Source: Paraburkholderia monticola (lineage in GTDB: Bacteria > Pseudomonadota > Gammaproteobacteria > Burkholderiales > Burkholderiaceae). From it: DNA of 64,000 nucleotides. The notes beneath the pieces are model-generated. The model was not told the DNA's origin. It was given only the letters and a program-made list of their open reading frames with translations, and did not search any database. The DNA lies in the NCBI RefSeq assembly GCF_001580545.1, contig NZ_LRBG01000039.1:124001-188000 (forward strand), read 5' to 3'. This document shows positions 53,309 through 62,649 of the stretch, in pieces. The position numbers and the translations under genes were made by a program. Numbering within the stretch: the stretch's first letter is position 1; each line of letters starts with the position of its first letter.

Positions 53309-53732
53309 GTGTTATTTCTAATTAACCTTGCGTTAAAATTTTCTTTTCTCGCGGCGTGGTCGATTTCAGCAAACATTGTGGACGATTTGACCGATGATGT
53401 CGATTGACCGCTTGTGGCTGATCTGCGCCTGACGCGGTCGGCCCTGAACGCCCCGTTGCCGACGCTCAAGCCGCTTACAGCGCTAACGGCAGGTACGAGA
53501 GAACAACGGTTCCCTGTCACTCCTGGCACCGTAACTCCGGACCGGAAACTCCGCCGCGCGGCACGCTCCGCCTAGACTAAGCATTCGCTCTGTGACAACT
53601 CACCGCACGCGGCCATTCGTCAGGCTCTCATACTGAAAGCGTTCCGAAAGACCAGCAATAAGACCTACCAAAACTCAGCGAGCTTCTCGGGCAATAGGAA
53701 TGTTTATTGATCTCGTATGTGAAGGCCTCGCC
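53309..53732. other. Gene-free gap upstream of the exported hydrolase
   Basis: No convincing gene is seen. The first 40 bases are AT-rich (TTCTAATTAACC and AAAATTTTC) and likely include the hydrolase promoter. The rest looks like eroded sequence with short random frames on both strands. Confidence 0.4.
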
Positions 53733-53927
53733 ATGAAACCATTTGAACCGCTGGGACTTACCGTCACTCTCGCTCGCCCTGGTCCTTCCGCCGCGCACGC
53801 AGCGGTCGATATCGCCACGACGCCGAACGACGCAGGAGGCTTCATCGAACTTTTCGACGGAACCTGGGACGCCAGGAACGCCGCGATGTTCAGCAGGATC
53901 TCTAAGGCGGGCAGCCTACTTCACTAA
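53733..53927 (+). CDS. Small doubtful ORF, 64 aa
   Basis: From the ATG at 53733 (AAGG eight bases upstream) the frame reads MKPFEPLGLTVTLARP and later GGFIELFDGTWDARNAAMF. The composition is protein-like but no family is recognised. The frame can be extended to an ATG at 53700. It may be a fragment of a lost gene. It stands 32 bases before the Mrr-like gene. Confidence 0.3.
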   Translation: MKPFEPLGLTVTLARPGPSAAHAAVDIATTPNDAGGFIELFDGTWDARNAAMFSRISKAGSLLH

Positions 53928-53959
53928 CTTGTAGATGTTGATGTCGCGCAGCGTGTGCT

Positions 53960-54928
53960 ATGAAGGGGCGAAGAGTGGTCAGCAGGAAAAGGAAGCCGTC
54001 GGTCGATCACGGACTGCTGGATGCGCCGTGGTGGGTTTCGGCGTTGCTGGCACTGGCGAGCTACGTCATCTTTAACGCGGCTCTACCGGCAGCTATGGCC
54101 TCGAATTCCGTCCTGCGCGGCGAGGTCACGATGAGTCTCTTTGCATGGGCTCCGGTAACGATGTTTGCCTTTCTTGGGCTGCTGGCCTATCTGCGTGCCC
54201 GGAAGCGTCAGGTGGCGCCCGATTCTGCGCCGGGCGCCGTATGGCCCTTGCGCAAGGAGCCTACTCTCCGTGGTGTCCGCACGCGCGTACTCTTCACGAG
54301 GCTCAATTCGAATACAGCAGGCCAAATCGATGAAGCCAGCTCGGCGTCGCGTGCGAAGCCCACAGAATGGACCATCGACGCTATCAGACAACTCGAATGG
54401 AAACGATTTGAGATGCTGTGCGTCTGGTACTACGAGGCCATGGGATTCACCGTCAAGAGGGTGCCGTATGGTGCTGATGGCGGTATCGACGCCACCCTAT
54501 ACAGGGATGGGCGGGAAGCGCCGATTGCGGTCGTCCAGTGCAAAGCATGGCGGACCCCTGTGAAGGTGGACCCAGTGCGGGCTCTTGGCGGGGTCATGCA
54601 TTCGAAAAAGGTGAAGCACGGCGTCTTTTGGTCACTAGCAGGATTCATCGGCCGACCAGTTCGGGACTATGCCTCTCAGGCTGACATTCTACTGGTGGAT
54701 GGCGCAGGCATTGTCGACCGTATTCGTGCCCTGGAAGCCGGCAAACAAGCAAAGCTGCTTACGCTGGCGTTTGAAGGCGACTACCAGACGCCAACTTGTG
54801 TGGCCTGCGGCGTGAAGATGGTAGAACGACAGGGAAAGGCCGGATCGTTCTGGGGCTGTCGCAACTATCCCAAATGCAAGGTCACTATGGGGCGTGCGGC
54901 GCAAGTTCCAGGTCAGGGGCGGATTTAG
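53960..54928 (+). CDS. Membrane-anchored Mrr-like restriction endonuclease with topoisomerase-type zinc finger
   Basis: A 322-residue protein. Two N-terminal membrane helices (WWVSALLALASYVIFNAAL and LFAWAPVTMFAFLGLLAYL) are followed by a PD-(D/E)xK nuclease domain of the Mrr_cat type: KRFEMLCVWYYEAMGF, then the catalytic D177 in GGIDATL and Q193-C-K195 in VVQCKAW. The C-terminus has a four-cysteine ribbon (CVACG and GCRNYPKC) of the topoisomerase DNA-binding type. Such proteins are thought to cleave foreign or modified DNA at the membrane. No methyltransferase lies nearby, so it is not a classic R-M system. It is isolated, in an accessory-looking region. Confidence 0.83.
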   Translation: MKGRRVVSRKRKPSVDHGLLDAPWWVSALLALASYVIFNAALPAAMASNSVLRGEVTMSLFAWAPVTMFAFLGLLAYLRARKRQVAPDSAPGAVWPLRKEPTLRGVRTRVLFTRLNSNTAGQIDEASSASRAKPTEWTIDAIRQLEWKRFEMLCVWYYEAMGFTVKRVPYGADGGIDATLYRDGREAPIAVVQCKAWRTPVKVDPVRALGGVMHSKKVKHGVFWSLAGFIGRPVRDYASQADILLVDGAGIVDRIRALEAGKQAKLLTLAFEGDYQTPTCVACGVKMVERQGKAGSFWGCRNYPKCKVTMGRAAQVPGQGRI

Positions 54929-55092
54929 TTCAAGCGAATCACTGACTCCTGAGTGGGCCGGACACTTGAATGTTCACGCGACGGTGCAAACGAATGACAC
55001 CTCCTGGCCGGCTGCGGAAGAACACTCACTTATCGGTCGTAAGTATCAGGCGTCAGATCCAGCCATCAGAAGCGTCTTTCTGAAATGCGTTC

Positions 55093-55761
55093 CTATGGCA
55101 GATCCATCCGCGGCGCGTCGTTCACGTCCCCGACTCGGGCAAGGACGCGCGCATAGTCCTCCGGCGTGTCCATATCGAGCGCGAAACGATCATGGGCGGC
55201 GGCATGGATGAAGACCTCGTCCGGATGCTCCGCGATCAGCTTGCGGCATCCCGGATTCACGTGACCGCTCGCGACTTCGGCCGCAAAGCTTGCGGAAAAC
55301 ACCACCGGGTTGCCGCGTCGCCCGTCGACGAATGGCACCAGGATCGAGCCGCGCGGCATCGCGGCGAACGCGTCGATCAACTCGCGATAGTCGGCGGTCT
55401 CCAGCAGCACCTGATCGGCCAGACACACCATCACGAGATCGCAGGGCGCGCTGAGCGAGGCCACGCCGACGGCGACCGAGCTCATCTGCCCTTCCTCGTA
55501 GCGTGGATTGCCGCGGAACGTCACCGGCAGCCCGTCGAGCGCGTCCATGACCGCCCGGCCGCCGTAGCCGGTGACGACCACGATTTCGACTGGCCCCGCT
55601 GCCGCCAGCGCGCTCACGGTGCGCCGGACGGCCGGCTGACCGCCGACCGGCAGCAGCAGCTTATGCCGGCCCTGCATCCGCGACGACAGCCCGGCGGCAA
55701 GCACGACCGCCGAAAATGTCGGCGACGCGCGCTGCACGTCATGCGTCCCTGCGTCGTTCAC
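55093..55761 (-). CDS. MocA/MobA-like molybdenum cofactor nucleotidyltransferase
   Basis: A 222-residue NTP transferase. The nucleotide-binding start is VVLAAGLSSRMQGRHKLLLPVGG, followed by a Rossmann-like core with VCLADQVLL and a C-terminal HAAAHDRFALDMDTPEDYARVL. The closest group is MocA, which makes the cytosine dinucleotide form of the Mo cofactor (MCD) used by CO dehydrogenase and related xanthine-oxidase-family enzymes. As the last gene of the cox operon, overlapping the XdhC-like gene by four bases, a role in CODH cofactor supply is well supported by context. Confidence 0.87.
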   Translation of the reverse strand: MNDAGTHDVQRASPTFSAVVLAAGLSSRMQGRHKLLLPVGGQPAVRRTVSALAAAGPVEIVVVTGYGGRAVMDALDGLPVTFRGNPRYEEGQMSSVAVGVASLSAPCDLVMVCLADQVLLETADYRELIDAFAAMPRGSILVPFVDGRRGNPVVFSASFAAEVASGHVNPGCRKLIAEHPDEVFIHAAAHDRFALDMDTPEDYARVLARVGDVNDAPRMDLP

Positions 55762-56828
55762 GTTTTCTCCAGATGGGCTTGGCCCCGCACGATCGCCAGA
55801 TACCTGGCGGGCAGGCGGTCGAACTCGAGCTTGCAGCCGTCACAGCAGAAATAGAAGCGCTCGCCGCCATAGTCGACCACATGCTTTGCCGACGCGATGT
55901 CGATCGCCATCCCGCACACGGGGTTCAGGTAACGCGCGGGCGACGCGCCAGCCGGATCGGCGGCTTCGCACGGCGACAAGGGCGGCACCGTTTCGCCACG
56001 GACATCGGCCAACGAATCGGCCAATCCATCGGCTCCGGCAGCGGCGGCCTCCTCCAGTTCGCCGCGCAACGCAACGAGGCCCGCGACCGCACCCAACGCG
56101 ATCTCTTGCGGCGTGTGCGCGTGAATGTGCGGCCCCGCGGGCGCATGCAACGCCGCCATTCGCTCCGCCGCGATGCCGCGCAAACGCATGGTGTCGCGCA
56201 GCCGGTCCGCTTTGCGCTGGCTCGCGACCAGCAGGACCGCGGCGGCCGTGCTGCGCAACGCGGCTTCGAGCGCCTCTTCGTCGCCGTCGCCCTGCGTCGC
56301 GACCAGAATCAACAAGGGCTTGAGCGCATCGAACGCGGCCACGTCGAAACCTTGCAGGACGCGCGGCAGGCTCAACGCCGCCAATGGCGCGGTCAGATTC
56401 GCCGCCGCGTACACGCGCAAGCCCACCCGCTGCACCAGCACACACGCTTCGAGCGCGGTGGGCGCCGAGCCCAGCACCAACACCGCCGGCGCGGGCAGCG
56501 TCGGTTGAATGAATAGTTCGAGCGCGCCATTGCTCGCACACGGCATCGCATGCGCTTCGACGTCGGCTTCCGCCCGGCCGGGCTCGTTGCTGATGCGTAT
56601 GCGCTTCGGCCGGCCCGCGCGGATCGTCCGTTGCGCGGCCTCGATCACGATCGCGCGCGAGCAGCCGCCGCCGATCCAGCCGTGCAGCGCGCCATCGTCT
56701 TCGACCAGCGCCTGGGCGCCCACCCATGTCGAAGTCGGCGGCGCCGCGCGTATCACGGTCACGACGGCGAATGGCCGCGCCTGTTCGATCAGCCGTTGTT
56801 CGAGTTGGAGAAGGGTCTCGGTGCTCAT
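55758..56828 (-). CDS. XdhC/CoxI-family protein with C-terminal YHS domain
   Basis: A 356-residue protein. The first 95 residues are the XdhC/CoxI N-domain (VIRAAPPTSTWVGAQALV, GWIGGGCSRAIVIEAAQ), and residues of about 110-270 are the Rossmann domain (PAPAVLVLGSAPTALEAC). From about residue 295 comes a YHS-type metal-binding module: NPVCGMAID and FYFCCDGCKLEF. XdhC proteins bind and sulfurate or protect the Mo cofactor before insertion into xanthine-dehydrogenase-family enzymes. The YHS tail is an uncommon addition. It lies between coxE and the mocA-like gene, so maturation of CO dehydrogenase is the likely job. Confidence 0.85.
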   Translation of the reverse strand: MSTETLLQLEQRLIEQARPFAVVTVIRAAPPTSTWVGAQALVEDDGALHGWIGGGCSRAIVIEAAQRTIRAGRPKRIRISNEPGRAEADVEAHAMPCASNGALELFIQPTLPAPAVLVLGSAPTALEACVLVQRVGLRVYAAANLTAPLAALSLPRVLQGFDVAAFDALKPLLILVATQGDGDEEALEAALRSTAAAVLLVASQRKADRLRDTMRLRGIAAERMAALHAPAGPHIHAHTPQEIALGAVAGLVALRGELEEAAAAGADGLADSLADVRGETVPPLSPCEAADPAGASPARYLNPVCGMAIDIASAKHVVDYGGERFYFCCDGCKLEFDRLPARYLAIVRGQAHLEKT

Positions 56829-56838
56829 CGTAGAACGC

Positions 56839-58047
56839 TCATTGCAAGACCGTCAGCACTTGGGGCAGCACCCGCTCGAGGCTCGCCAGATCACGCGCGC
56901 CGGCCAGCAGGTCGATATAAGGCAGCGCCGCCTGCATTCCGGCACTGGCCGGCGTAAAGTCGGCACGGCTCGCGAGCGGATTGAGCCATACGAGACAGCG
57001 GCAACGGCGCCGCAACGCGGCGAGCGCTTGCCGCAGGCGTTCGGGCTCGCCGGCGTCATAGCCATCACTGACCATCACGACCGCCGTGCGCGAATGGAGC
57101 AGCCGCCTCGCGTGCTGCTGGTTGAATTCATCGACACTGTCGCCGATGCGCGTACCGCCCGCCCAACCCGCCGACAGCAACTGCAGCCGCTCCTGCGAAC
57201 GCCACGGGTCGGGGTCGCGCAACGCCTGCCCGATGCCCACCAGCCGCGTGTGGAAGATGAAGCAGTGCACGTCGGAAACCCGCGCGCTCAGTATGCGGGC
57301 GAGTCGCAGATAGAAAAAACTGTACAGGCTCATTGAGCGGCTCACGTCCAGCAGCAGCACGATGCGCGGCCGCAGCCGCCGCTTGCGGCGCCAGCCGAGA
57401 TCGAGCGGCAGGCCGCCATGCGACACGCTGCGGCGGATCGTCCACGCGATATCGATCGTGCGTCCGCTGTTCGCGCGCCGTTCGCGGCGTACCGAGATGC
57501 CCTGCAGGCGCTGGACGAAACGACGGATCGCCGCGTCGATCGCGAACAGTTCGTCGGGCTGATGCAACTGGCGGAAATCCGCATGCGCCAGCGACTCTTC
57601 CAACGCGGCACCCTGCTCGGCCGTCTTGCCGTTGGGCTGCGCCGCGCTGTCCGCGTGCCTCTGCGCGAGTGAAAGCGGCGTGCCTTCGCTATCGTCGAGC
57701 GCTCCCGCGTGCCTTGCCGCGTCGATGCGGCCCGCGCCGCCGGTCCGCGTTTCGACCAGACTGCGCCGGTTCGGCACGAAAAAGTAAGCGTCAAACAGTG
57801 CGTCGAAGCGCCGCCACTGCTGCGCATTCGAGCACAGCAACGCGCGCAGGCTCCAGCGCAGCACCTCGCTGTCCAGTTGACCCATGCGCAGCGCAACGTC
57901 CATCGACGCAGCCACGTCGCTGCTGGTGACGCGGAAATCATTCGCGCGCAGCCAGCCGGCAAAACCCGTGTAGCGGGCTACCAACGCCTCCTCGAGGGTC
58001 GCGGGCGAGCGGCGTCGCGCGGCGGCGCAGTCGATGCCGGTCAGCAT
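56839..58047 (-). CDS. coxE: CoxE, VWA-domain maturation protein
   Basis: A 402-residue VWA protein of the CoxE type. The C-terminal VWA domain shows the MIDAS start D234-V-S236-R-S238 in LLLDVSRSMS, a threonine in GGTRIGDSVDEF and VMVSDGYDAGEPERL. The N-terminal part, helical, resembles the CoxE family (VARYTGFAGWLRANDFRVT). In Oligotropha, CoxE with the AAA ATPase CoxD and CoxF completes the Cu/Mo active site of CO dehydrogenase. It overlaps coxD by seven bases. Confidence 0.92.
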   Translation of the reverse strand: MLTGIDCAAARRRSPATLEEALVARYTGFAGWLRANDFRVTSSDVAASMDVALRMGQLDSEVLRWSLRALLCSNAQQWRRFDALFDAYFFVPNRRSLVETRTGGAGRIDAARHAGALDDSEGTPLSLAQRHADSAAQPNGKTAEQGAALEESLAHADFRQLHQPDELFAIDAAIRRFVQRLQGISVRRERRANSGRTIDIAWTIRRSVSHGGLPLDLGWRRKRRLRPRIVLLLDVSRSMSLYSFFYLRLARILSARVSDVHCFIFHTRLVGIGQALRDPDPWRSQERLQLLSAGWAGGTRIGDSVDEFNQQHARRLLHSRTAVVMVSDGYDAGEPERLRQALAALRRRCRCLVWLNPLASRADFTPASAGMQAALPYIDLLAGARDLASLERVLPQVLTVLQ

Positions 58048-58934
58048 GACGCCACCAGTCTTTCGACGACGGGCCGGGCGAGGCCCGCCTGATCCTCACG
58101 GGTTTTGACCAGCGCGGCGAGCGAATCCATGATCCGATCGACGCCGTCCGCATCGATCGAACTGACGCCGAGGCGCAGCAATGCGGCCACCCAGTCGAGC
58201 GTTTCGGCGAGCCCCGGCTTCTTCTGCAAATCCATTTGCCGTACCGACTGGACGAATTCGACGATCTGCCGCGCGAGCTTCTCGGGCACGTCGGGAACCT
58301 GGCTGCGCACGATCAGCAACTCCTTTTCGAAGCCCGGATAGTCGACGTACTGATAAAGACAGCGACGCCGCAACGCATCGGAGATCTCACGCGTACCGTT
58401 GGAGGTCAGCACGACGAACGGCCGCTCGACGGCACGGATCACGCCCAGTTCCGGTATCGACATCTGGAAGTCGGACAGCAACTCGAGCAGGTAGGCTTCG
58501 AACGCCTCGTCGGTGCGGTCGATCTCGTCGATCAGCAGCACGGGCGCTGGGGTCGTCGTGATTGCTTCGAGCAGCGGACGCTTGAGCAGATAGCGCTCGG
58601 AGAAAATATCCTGTTCCTTGTCCGGAATCGGCCGCTCGTCCTGTTCCAGCAGTTTGATCGCAAGCAACTGGTGCTGGTAGTTCCATTCGTAGAGCGCGGC
58701 GTGCGAGTCGAGACCTTCGTAGCATTGCAGGCGAATCAGCCGCGTATCCAGCAGCCGCGCGAGCGCCTTGGCGACCTCGGTCTTGCCGACGCCGGCCTCG
58801 CCTTCGAGCAGCAACGGCCGGCGCATTTCCATCGTCAGCAGCAGGGTCGCGGCAAAGCTGCGCTCGCAGATGAAGCCTTGCTGCGCAAGCTGGCCCTGCA
58901 GCTTGACGACGTCTTCCATGCGGTCGCTGGCCAT
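58041..58934 (-). CDS. coxD: CoxD, MoxR-family AAA+ ATPase
   Basis: A 297-residue AAA+ ATPase. The Walker A is GEAGVGKT (45-52) and the Walker B is LLIDEID with D136-E137. The sensor-1 segment is VVLTSNGTREISDALRRRCLY. CoxD is a chaperone that helps insert sulfur and copper to form the CuSMoO2 cluster of CO dehydrogenase. It is translated with CoxE (seven-base overlap) and lies 15 bases after coxG. Confidence 0.93.
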   Translation of the reverse strand: MASDRMEDVVKLQGQLAQQGFICERSFAATLLLTMEMRRPLLLEGEAGVGKTEVAKALARLLDTRLIRLQCYEGLDSHAALYEWNYQHQLLAIKLLEQDERPIPDKEQDIFSERYLLKRPLLEAITTTPAPVLLIDEIDRTDEAFEAYLLELLSDFQMSIPELGVIRAVERPFVVLTSNGTREISDALRRRCLYQYVDYPGFEKELLIVRSQVPDVPEKLARQIVEFVQSVRQMDLQKKPGLAETLDWVAALLRLGVSSIDADGVDRIMDSLAALVKTREDQAGLARPVVERLVASC

Positions 58935-58949
58935 GATCGTCGTGCGGGC

Positions 58950-59588
58950 TCAAGCCGTCTTGCGGGAGAACAGTCCGCGCAACCAGTCGCGCACGACGGC
59001 CCACGCGAGCGCGAGGCCATTCAGTTCGGGAGGCGGCGGGCTGGGGTCCGGCGCGACTGCATGCGGCTGCGGTTGCGGTTGCGAGCCCGTCTCGCCCGGC
59101 GCGGCGCTCGCCGGCACCGCGCCGGGCTGTGGCTGCATGCCTTGCAGCCGCGTCGCGAAGTTCGCCACGAATTGCTTGAGCATCTGCTCCGACACGGGGC
59201 CCATCAGCCGGCCACCGAGCGAAGCGGCCTTGCCGCTCATCGTGACCTCGCTCTTGCCTACCAGCTCGCAGGCCTCGCCGCTGGCTTGCACGGCGGCGAC
59301 CAGATCCATCGACGCCGCCGAGGTGCCGGACGTATCCGCGCCCTTGCCGATCAGATGCAGGCTGCGCGCCGCGGCGTCGAGATCGACCACCTCGATATCG
59401 CCTTTGAACGACATCACAGCCGGCCCGAGCCGGACCGTGATGGTCCCTTTGTAGTGCGTCGCGTCGACGCGTTCGGTAATTTTCGCGCCAGGCATGCAGC
59501 CGGCCACGGCCTCGATGTCCTGCATCAGTTGCCACGCGTTATCCACGGTGGCAGCCAGCGGAAACACCTTTTCGAGTACGACTTTCAT
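58950..59588 (-). CDS. coxG: CoxG, SRPBCC-family membrane anchor of CO dehydrogenase
   Basis: A 212-residue CoxG. Residues 1 to about 145 form the SRPBCC fold (LEKVFPLAATVDNAWQLMQDIEAVAGCMPGA is typical). After a Pro/Gln-rich linker the C-terminus has an amphipathic helix (LNGLALAWAVVRDWLRGLF), which fits its proposed role of recruiting CO dehydrogenase to the inner membrane and handing electrons to quinone. The start is ATG 59588, where the conserved sequence begins. It is separated from coxL by 88 bases, the largest gap within the operon. Confidence 0.9.
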   Translation of the reverse strand: MKVVLEKVFPLAATVDNAWQLMQDIEAVAGCMPGAKITERVDATHYKGTITVRLGPAVMSFKGDIEVVDLDAAARSLHLIGKGADTSGTSAASMDLVAAVQASGEACELVGKSEVTMSGKAASLGGRLMGPVSEQMLKQFVANFATRLQGMQPQPGAVPASAAPGETGSQPQPQPHAVAPDPSPPPPELNGLALAWAVVRDWLRGLFSRKTA

Positions 59589-59676
59589 CGAGCCACCCAT
59601 TGCATCCAGGTACGTGCGCCCCTGCTTCGGGGACCCTCGGCACCGCGGCTTTCGCGTCGCCGGCGCACTGTTGCGA

Positions 59677-62088
59677 TCACTGCCGCGCAAGCCCCAACGC
59701 GCGGCATTGCTGCCAGACGCGATAGGCGTTGTGCGGCATGTTCATATGCGTGACGCCCAGATGGGCGAACGCATCGACCATGGCCGCCGTAAAGCACGGA
59801 ATGGAGCCGACGTGCGGTGACTCCGCCACGCCCTTCGCGCCGATCGGATGGTGCGGCGACGGCGTCACGGTGAAGTCGGTCTCCCAGTGCGGCGTTTCGA
59901 CCGCCGTCGGCACGAAGTAGTCGAGCAGCGTGCCGCCCAGCAGATTGCCGGATTCGTCATAGGGCAGCTCCTGCCCCATCGCGACCGCGAATCCCTCGGT
60001 CAGGCCGCCGTGGATCTGGCCTTCGATGATCATCGGATTGATCCGGGTGCCGCAATCGTCGAGCGCGTAGAAACGGCGTACCTTCGTTTCGCCGGTAAAG
60101 CGGTTCACCTCCAGCACGCACACGTACGCGCCGAATGGGAAGGTGAAGTTAGGCGGGTCGTAATAGTCGACCGCTTCGAGGCCCATTTCCATGCCTTCGG
60201 GTACGTTGTTGTAGGCCGCCCACGCGACTTCCTTGAGGGTCTTGAACTGGCCCGGCGAACCTTTGAGCACGAAGCGGTCGAGATCGAACTCGACGTCGCC
60301 GGGACTCGCTTCGAGCAGATGCGCGGCGATCTGCCGGGCCTTCTCGCGAATCTTGCGCGACGCGCGCGCGACCGCGGCGCCCGCGACCGGTGTCGAGCGC
60401 GACCCGTAGGTGCCGAGCCCGTAGGGCGCGGTCGACGTGTCGCCTTCTTCGACGGTGATCACCGAGGCCGGAATGCCCGCCTCGGATGCGATGATCTGCG
60501 CGTAGGTAGTCTGGTGGCCCTGGCCTTGCGTGATCGTGCCCATTCTCGCGATCGCCGAGCCGTCGGGATGCACGCGGATTTCGCAGGAGTCGAACATGCC
60601 CACGCCGAGGATGTCGCACATCTTCGAGGGCCCGGCGCCGACGATCTCCGTAAAGTTCACGACGCCGATGCCGAGCAGCCATTCGGCATCCGGGTCCGCG
60701 CGCCGCGCCGCCTGCTCGGCCCGCAGCGCCGGATAGTCGACCGCCGCGAGGACTTTCTTTAACGCCGGCTCGTAGTCGCCGGAATCGTATTCGAGCCCGA
60801 GCGGCGTCGTATACGGAAACTGTTCCTTGCGGATGAAGTTGCGCAGGCGGATTTCGGCCTTGTCGATGCCGAGCTTTTGCGCCAGCACGTCGATCATCCG
60901 TTCGATCAGATAGACGGCCTCCGTGACTCGGAACGAGCATCGGTACGCGACACCGCCCGGAAACTTGTTGGTATAGACCCCGTCGACCGACACGAACGCA
61001 TTCGGAATCGCGTAGGACCCTGTACAAACATGGAACATGCCCGCGGGCCATTTGGTCGGGTCGGCGCAGGCGTCGAACGCGCCGTGATCGGCGGTCACGT
61101 GCACGCGCAGCGCCTTGATGCGGCCGTCGCGATCGGCCGCGAGTTCGCCGGTCATGTGATAGTCGCGCGCGAATGCGGTGCTGCTGAGGTTCTCGGCGCG
61201 CGACTCGATCCACTTGACCGGCCGCCCCAGCACGATCGACGCGACGATCGACGTCACGTAGCCCGGATACACACCGACCTTGTTGCCGAAGCCGCCGCCG
61301 ATATCCGGCGAGATGATGCGGATCTTCGATTCGGGGATCGTCGAGAGCAAACCCACCACCGTACGCACGACGTGCGGCGCCTGCGAGGTGATATACACCG
61401 TCAGATCGCCGCGCGCCTTGTCGAACGACGCGACGCAGCCGCACGTTTCGAGCGGGCACGGATGCACGCGCGGGTACAGCATGGTCTGCTCGACCGTGAC
61501 CTCGGCGTTCTCGAAAACGCGGTCGGTCTTGTCCCGGTCGCCGATCTGCCAGGTGAAGATGTGATTCGGATGTTTGCGCGCACCATGCGCGCCGGCCTGC
61601 TTGTCCTGAATGTCTTCGCGAATCACCGGCGCGTCGGCGGCCAGCGCCGCGAGCGGATCGACCACCGCCGGCAATTCCTCGTACTCGACTTCCACCAGTT
61701 CCGCGGCATCGGCGGCCACATAGCGGTCGTCGGCGACGACGAACGCGACCTCCTGATTCTGGAAGCAGACCTTTTCGTCGGCCAGCACGGCTTGCACGTC
61801 GCCGGCGAGCGTCGGCATCCAGTGCAGCTTGAGCGGCTTCAGGTCGTCTGCGGTCAGCACCGCGTGCACGCCCGGATGCGCGAGCGCGCGGGACTTGTCG
61901 ATCTTCTTCACACGTGCATGCGCATAGGGACTGCGCACCATGACGCCGAACAGCATGCCAGGCATTTTCACGTCGTCGACGTAGGTGCCCTTGCCCTGGA
62001 TGAAGCGCGGATCCTCGCGGCGTTTGCGCGAACAGCCCATGCCCTCCAGCGCGGCGAGACGGTCGAGATTGGTGTCGAGGTTGCCCAT
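59677..62088 (-). CDS. coxL: Aerobic CO dehydrogenase large subunit, form I (CoxL)
   Basis: An 803-residue molybdenum-copper subunit that oxidises CO to CO2. The decisive signature is A381-Y-R-C384-S-F-R387, the form I active-site loop whose Cys binds the copper; form II enzymes have AYRGAGR instead. The catalytic glutamate is E756 in GAKGVAESPHVG. Mo-cofactor contacts such as GGGFGNKVG and TQGQGHQTTYAQ are present. The start is ATG 62088 with GGAG six bases upstream, not the GTG one codon earlier. It lies 16 bases after coxS. High confidence that it is a true CODH. Confidence 0.97.
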   Translation of the reverse strand: MGNLDTNLDRLAALEGMGCSRKRREDPRFIQGKGTYVDDVKMPGMLFGVMVRSPYAHARVKKIDKSRALAHPGVHAVLTADDLKPLKLHWMPTLAGDVQAVLADEKVCFQNQEVAFVVADDRYVAADAAELVEVEYEELPAVVDPLAALAADAPVIREDIQDKQAGAHGARKHPNHIFTWQIGDRDKTDRVFENAEVTVEQTMLYPRVHPCPLETCGCVASFDKARGDLTVYITSQAPHVVRTVVGLLSTIPESKIRIISPDIGGGFGNKVGVYPGYVTSIVASIVLGRPVKWIESRAENLSSTAFARDYHMTGELAADRDGRIKALRVHVTADHGAFDACADPTKWPAGMFHVCTGSYAIPNAFVSVDGVYTNKFPGGVAYRCSFRVTEAVYLIERMIDVLAQKLGIDKAEIRLRNFIRKEQFPYTTPLGLEYDSGDYEPALKKVLAAVDYPALRAEQAARRADPDAEWLLGIGVVNFTEIVGAGPSKMCDILGVGMFDSCEIRVHPDGSAIARMGTITQGQGHQTTYAQIIASEAGIPASVITVEEGDTSTAPYGLGTYGSRSTPVAGAAVARASRKIREKARQIAAHLLEASPGDVEFDLDRFVLKGSPGQFKTLKEVAWAAYNNVPEGMEMGLEAVDYYDPPNFTFPFGAYVCVLEVNRFTGETKVRRFYALDDCGTRINPMIIEGQIHGGLTEGFAVAMGQELPYDESGNLLGGTLLDYFVPTAVETPHWETDFTVTPSPHHPIGAKGVAESPHVGSIPCFTAAMVDAFAHLGVTHMNMPHNAYRVWQQCRALGLARQ

Positions 62089-62104
62089 CACGTTCTCCCG
62101 GTCG

Positions 62105-62626
62105 TCAGTGAGTATCTGCTGTCATCAGCGGATGCGATGTTTCCACCGCTTCGCCCCGCAGCTTGCGCGCCGCGTATTGCACCGCCTTCACGATGTTCTG
62201 ATAGCCCGTACAGCGGCATAGATTGCCGGCCATCCAATAGCGGATCTCTTCGTCGCTCGGCGAGGGGTTTTCATGCAACAGGCGATAGGCGCGCATCAGC
62301 ATGCCCGGCGTACAGAACCCGCATTGCAGCCCGTGCTCCTGCATGAAGCCCTCCTGCAGCGCATGCAGTTCGCCGCCTTGCGCGAGGCCTTCGACGGTCT
62401 GCACCTCGGCGCCTTCGGCCTGCACGGTCAGCAACGTGCAAGACTTGACCGACATGCCATTGAAATCGACGGTGCAGGCGCCGCAATGAGACGTCTCGCA
62501 GCCGATATGCGGTCCGGTGTGCAAACACTTTTCGCGCAACGTATGGATCAGCAGTTCGCGCGGCTCGACGATCACATCGGTCTGCTTGCCGTTCAGGTTG
62601 AACGACACGACGGTTTTATTGCTCAT
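62105..62626 (-). CDS. coxS: CO dehydrogenase small iron-sulfur subunit (CoxS)
   Basis: A 173-residue subunit with two 2Fe-2S clusters that carries electrons from the Mo/Cu site to FAD. The plant-type cluster has GCETSHCGACTV plus a fourth Cys in VKSC. The second cluster has CGFC and CRCTG in an all-helical domain. It lies between coxM (23-base gap) and coxL (16-base gap), the standard M-S-L order of CO dehydrogenase operons. Confidence 0.96.
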   Translation of the reverse strand: MSNKTVVSFNLNGKQTDVIVEPRELLIHTLREKCLHTGPHIGCETSHCGACTVDFNGMSVKSCTLLTVQAEGAEVQTVEGLAQGGELHALQEGFMQEHGLQCGFCTPGMLMRAYRLLHENPSPSDEEIRYWMAGNLCRCTGYQNIVKAVQYAARKLRGEAVETSHPLMTADTH

Positions 62627-62649
62627 CTCACTGTCTCCAGCAACAGATT

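Noticed and set aside
53305..53529. A 74-codon minus-strand ORF upstream of the exported hydrolase
   Set aside because: Random-looking sequence that covers the likely promoter of the hydrolase gene.
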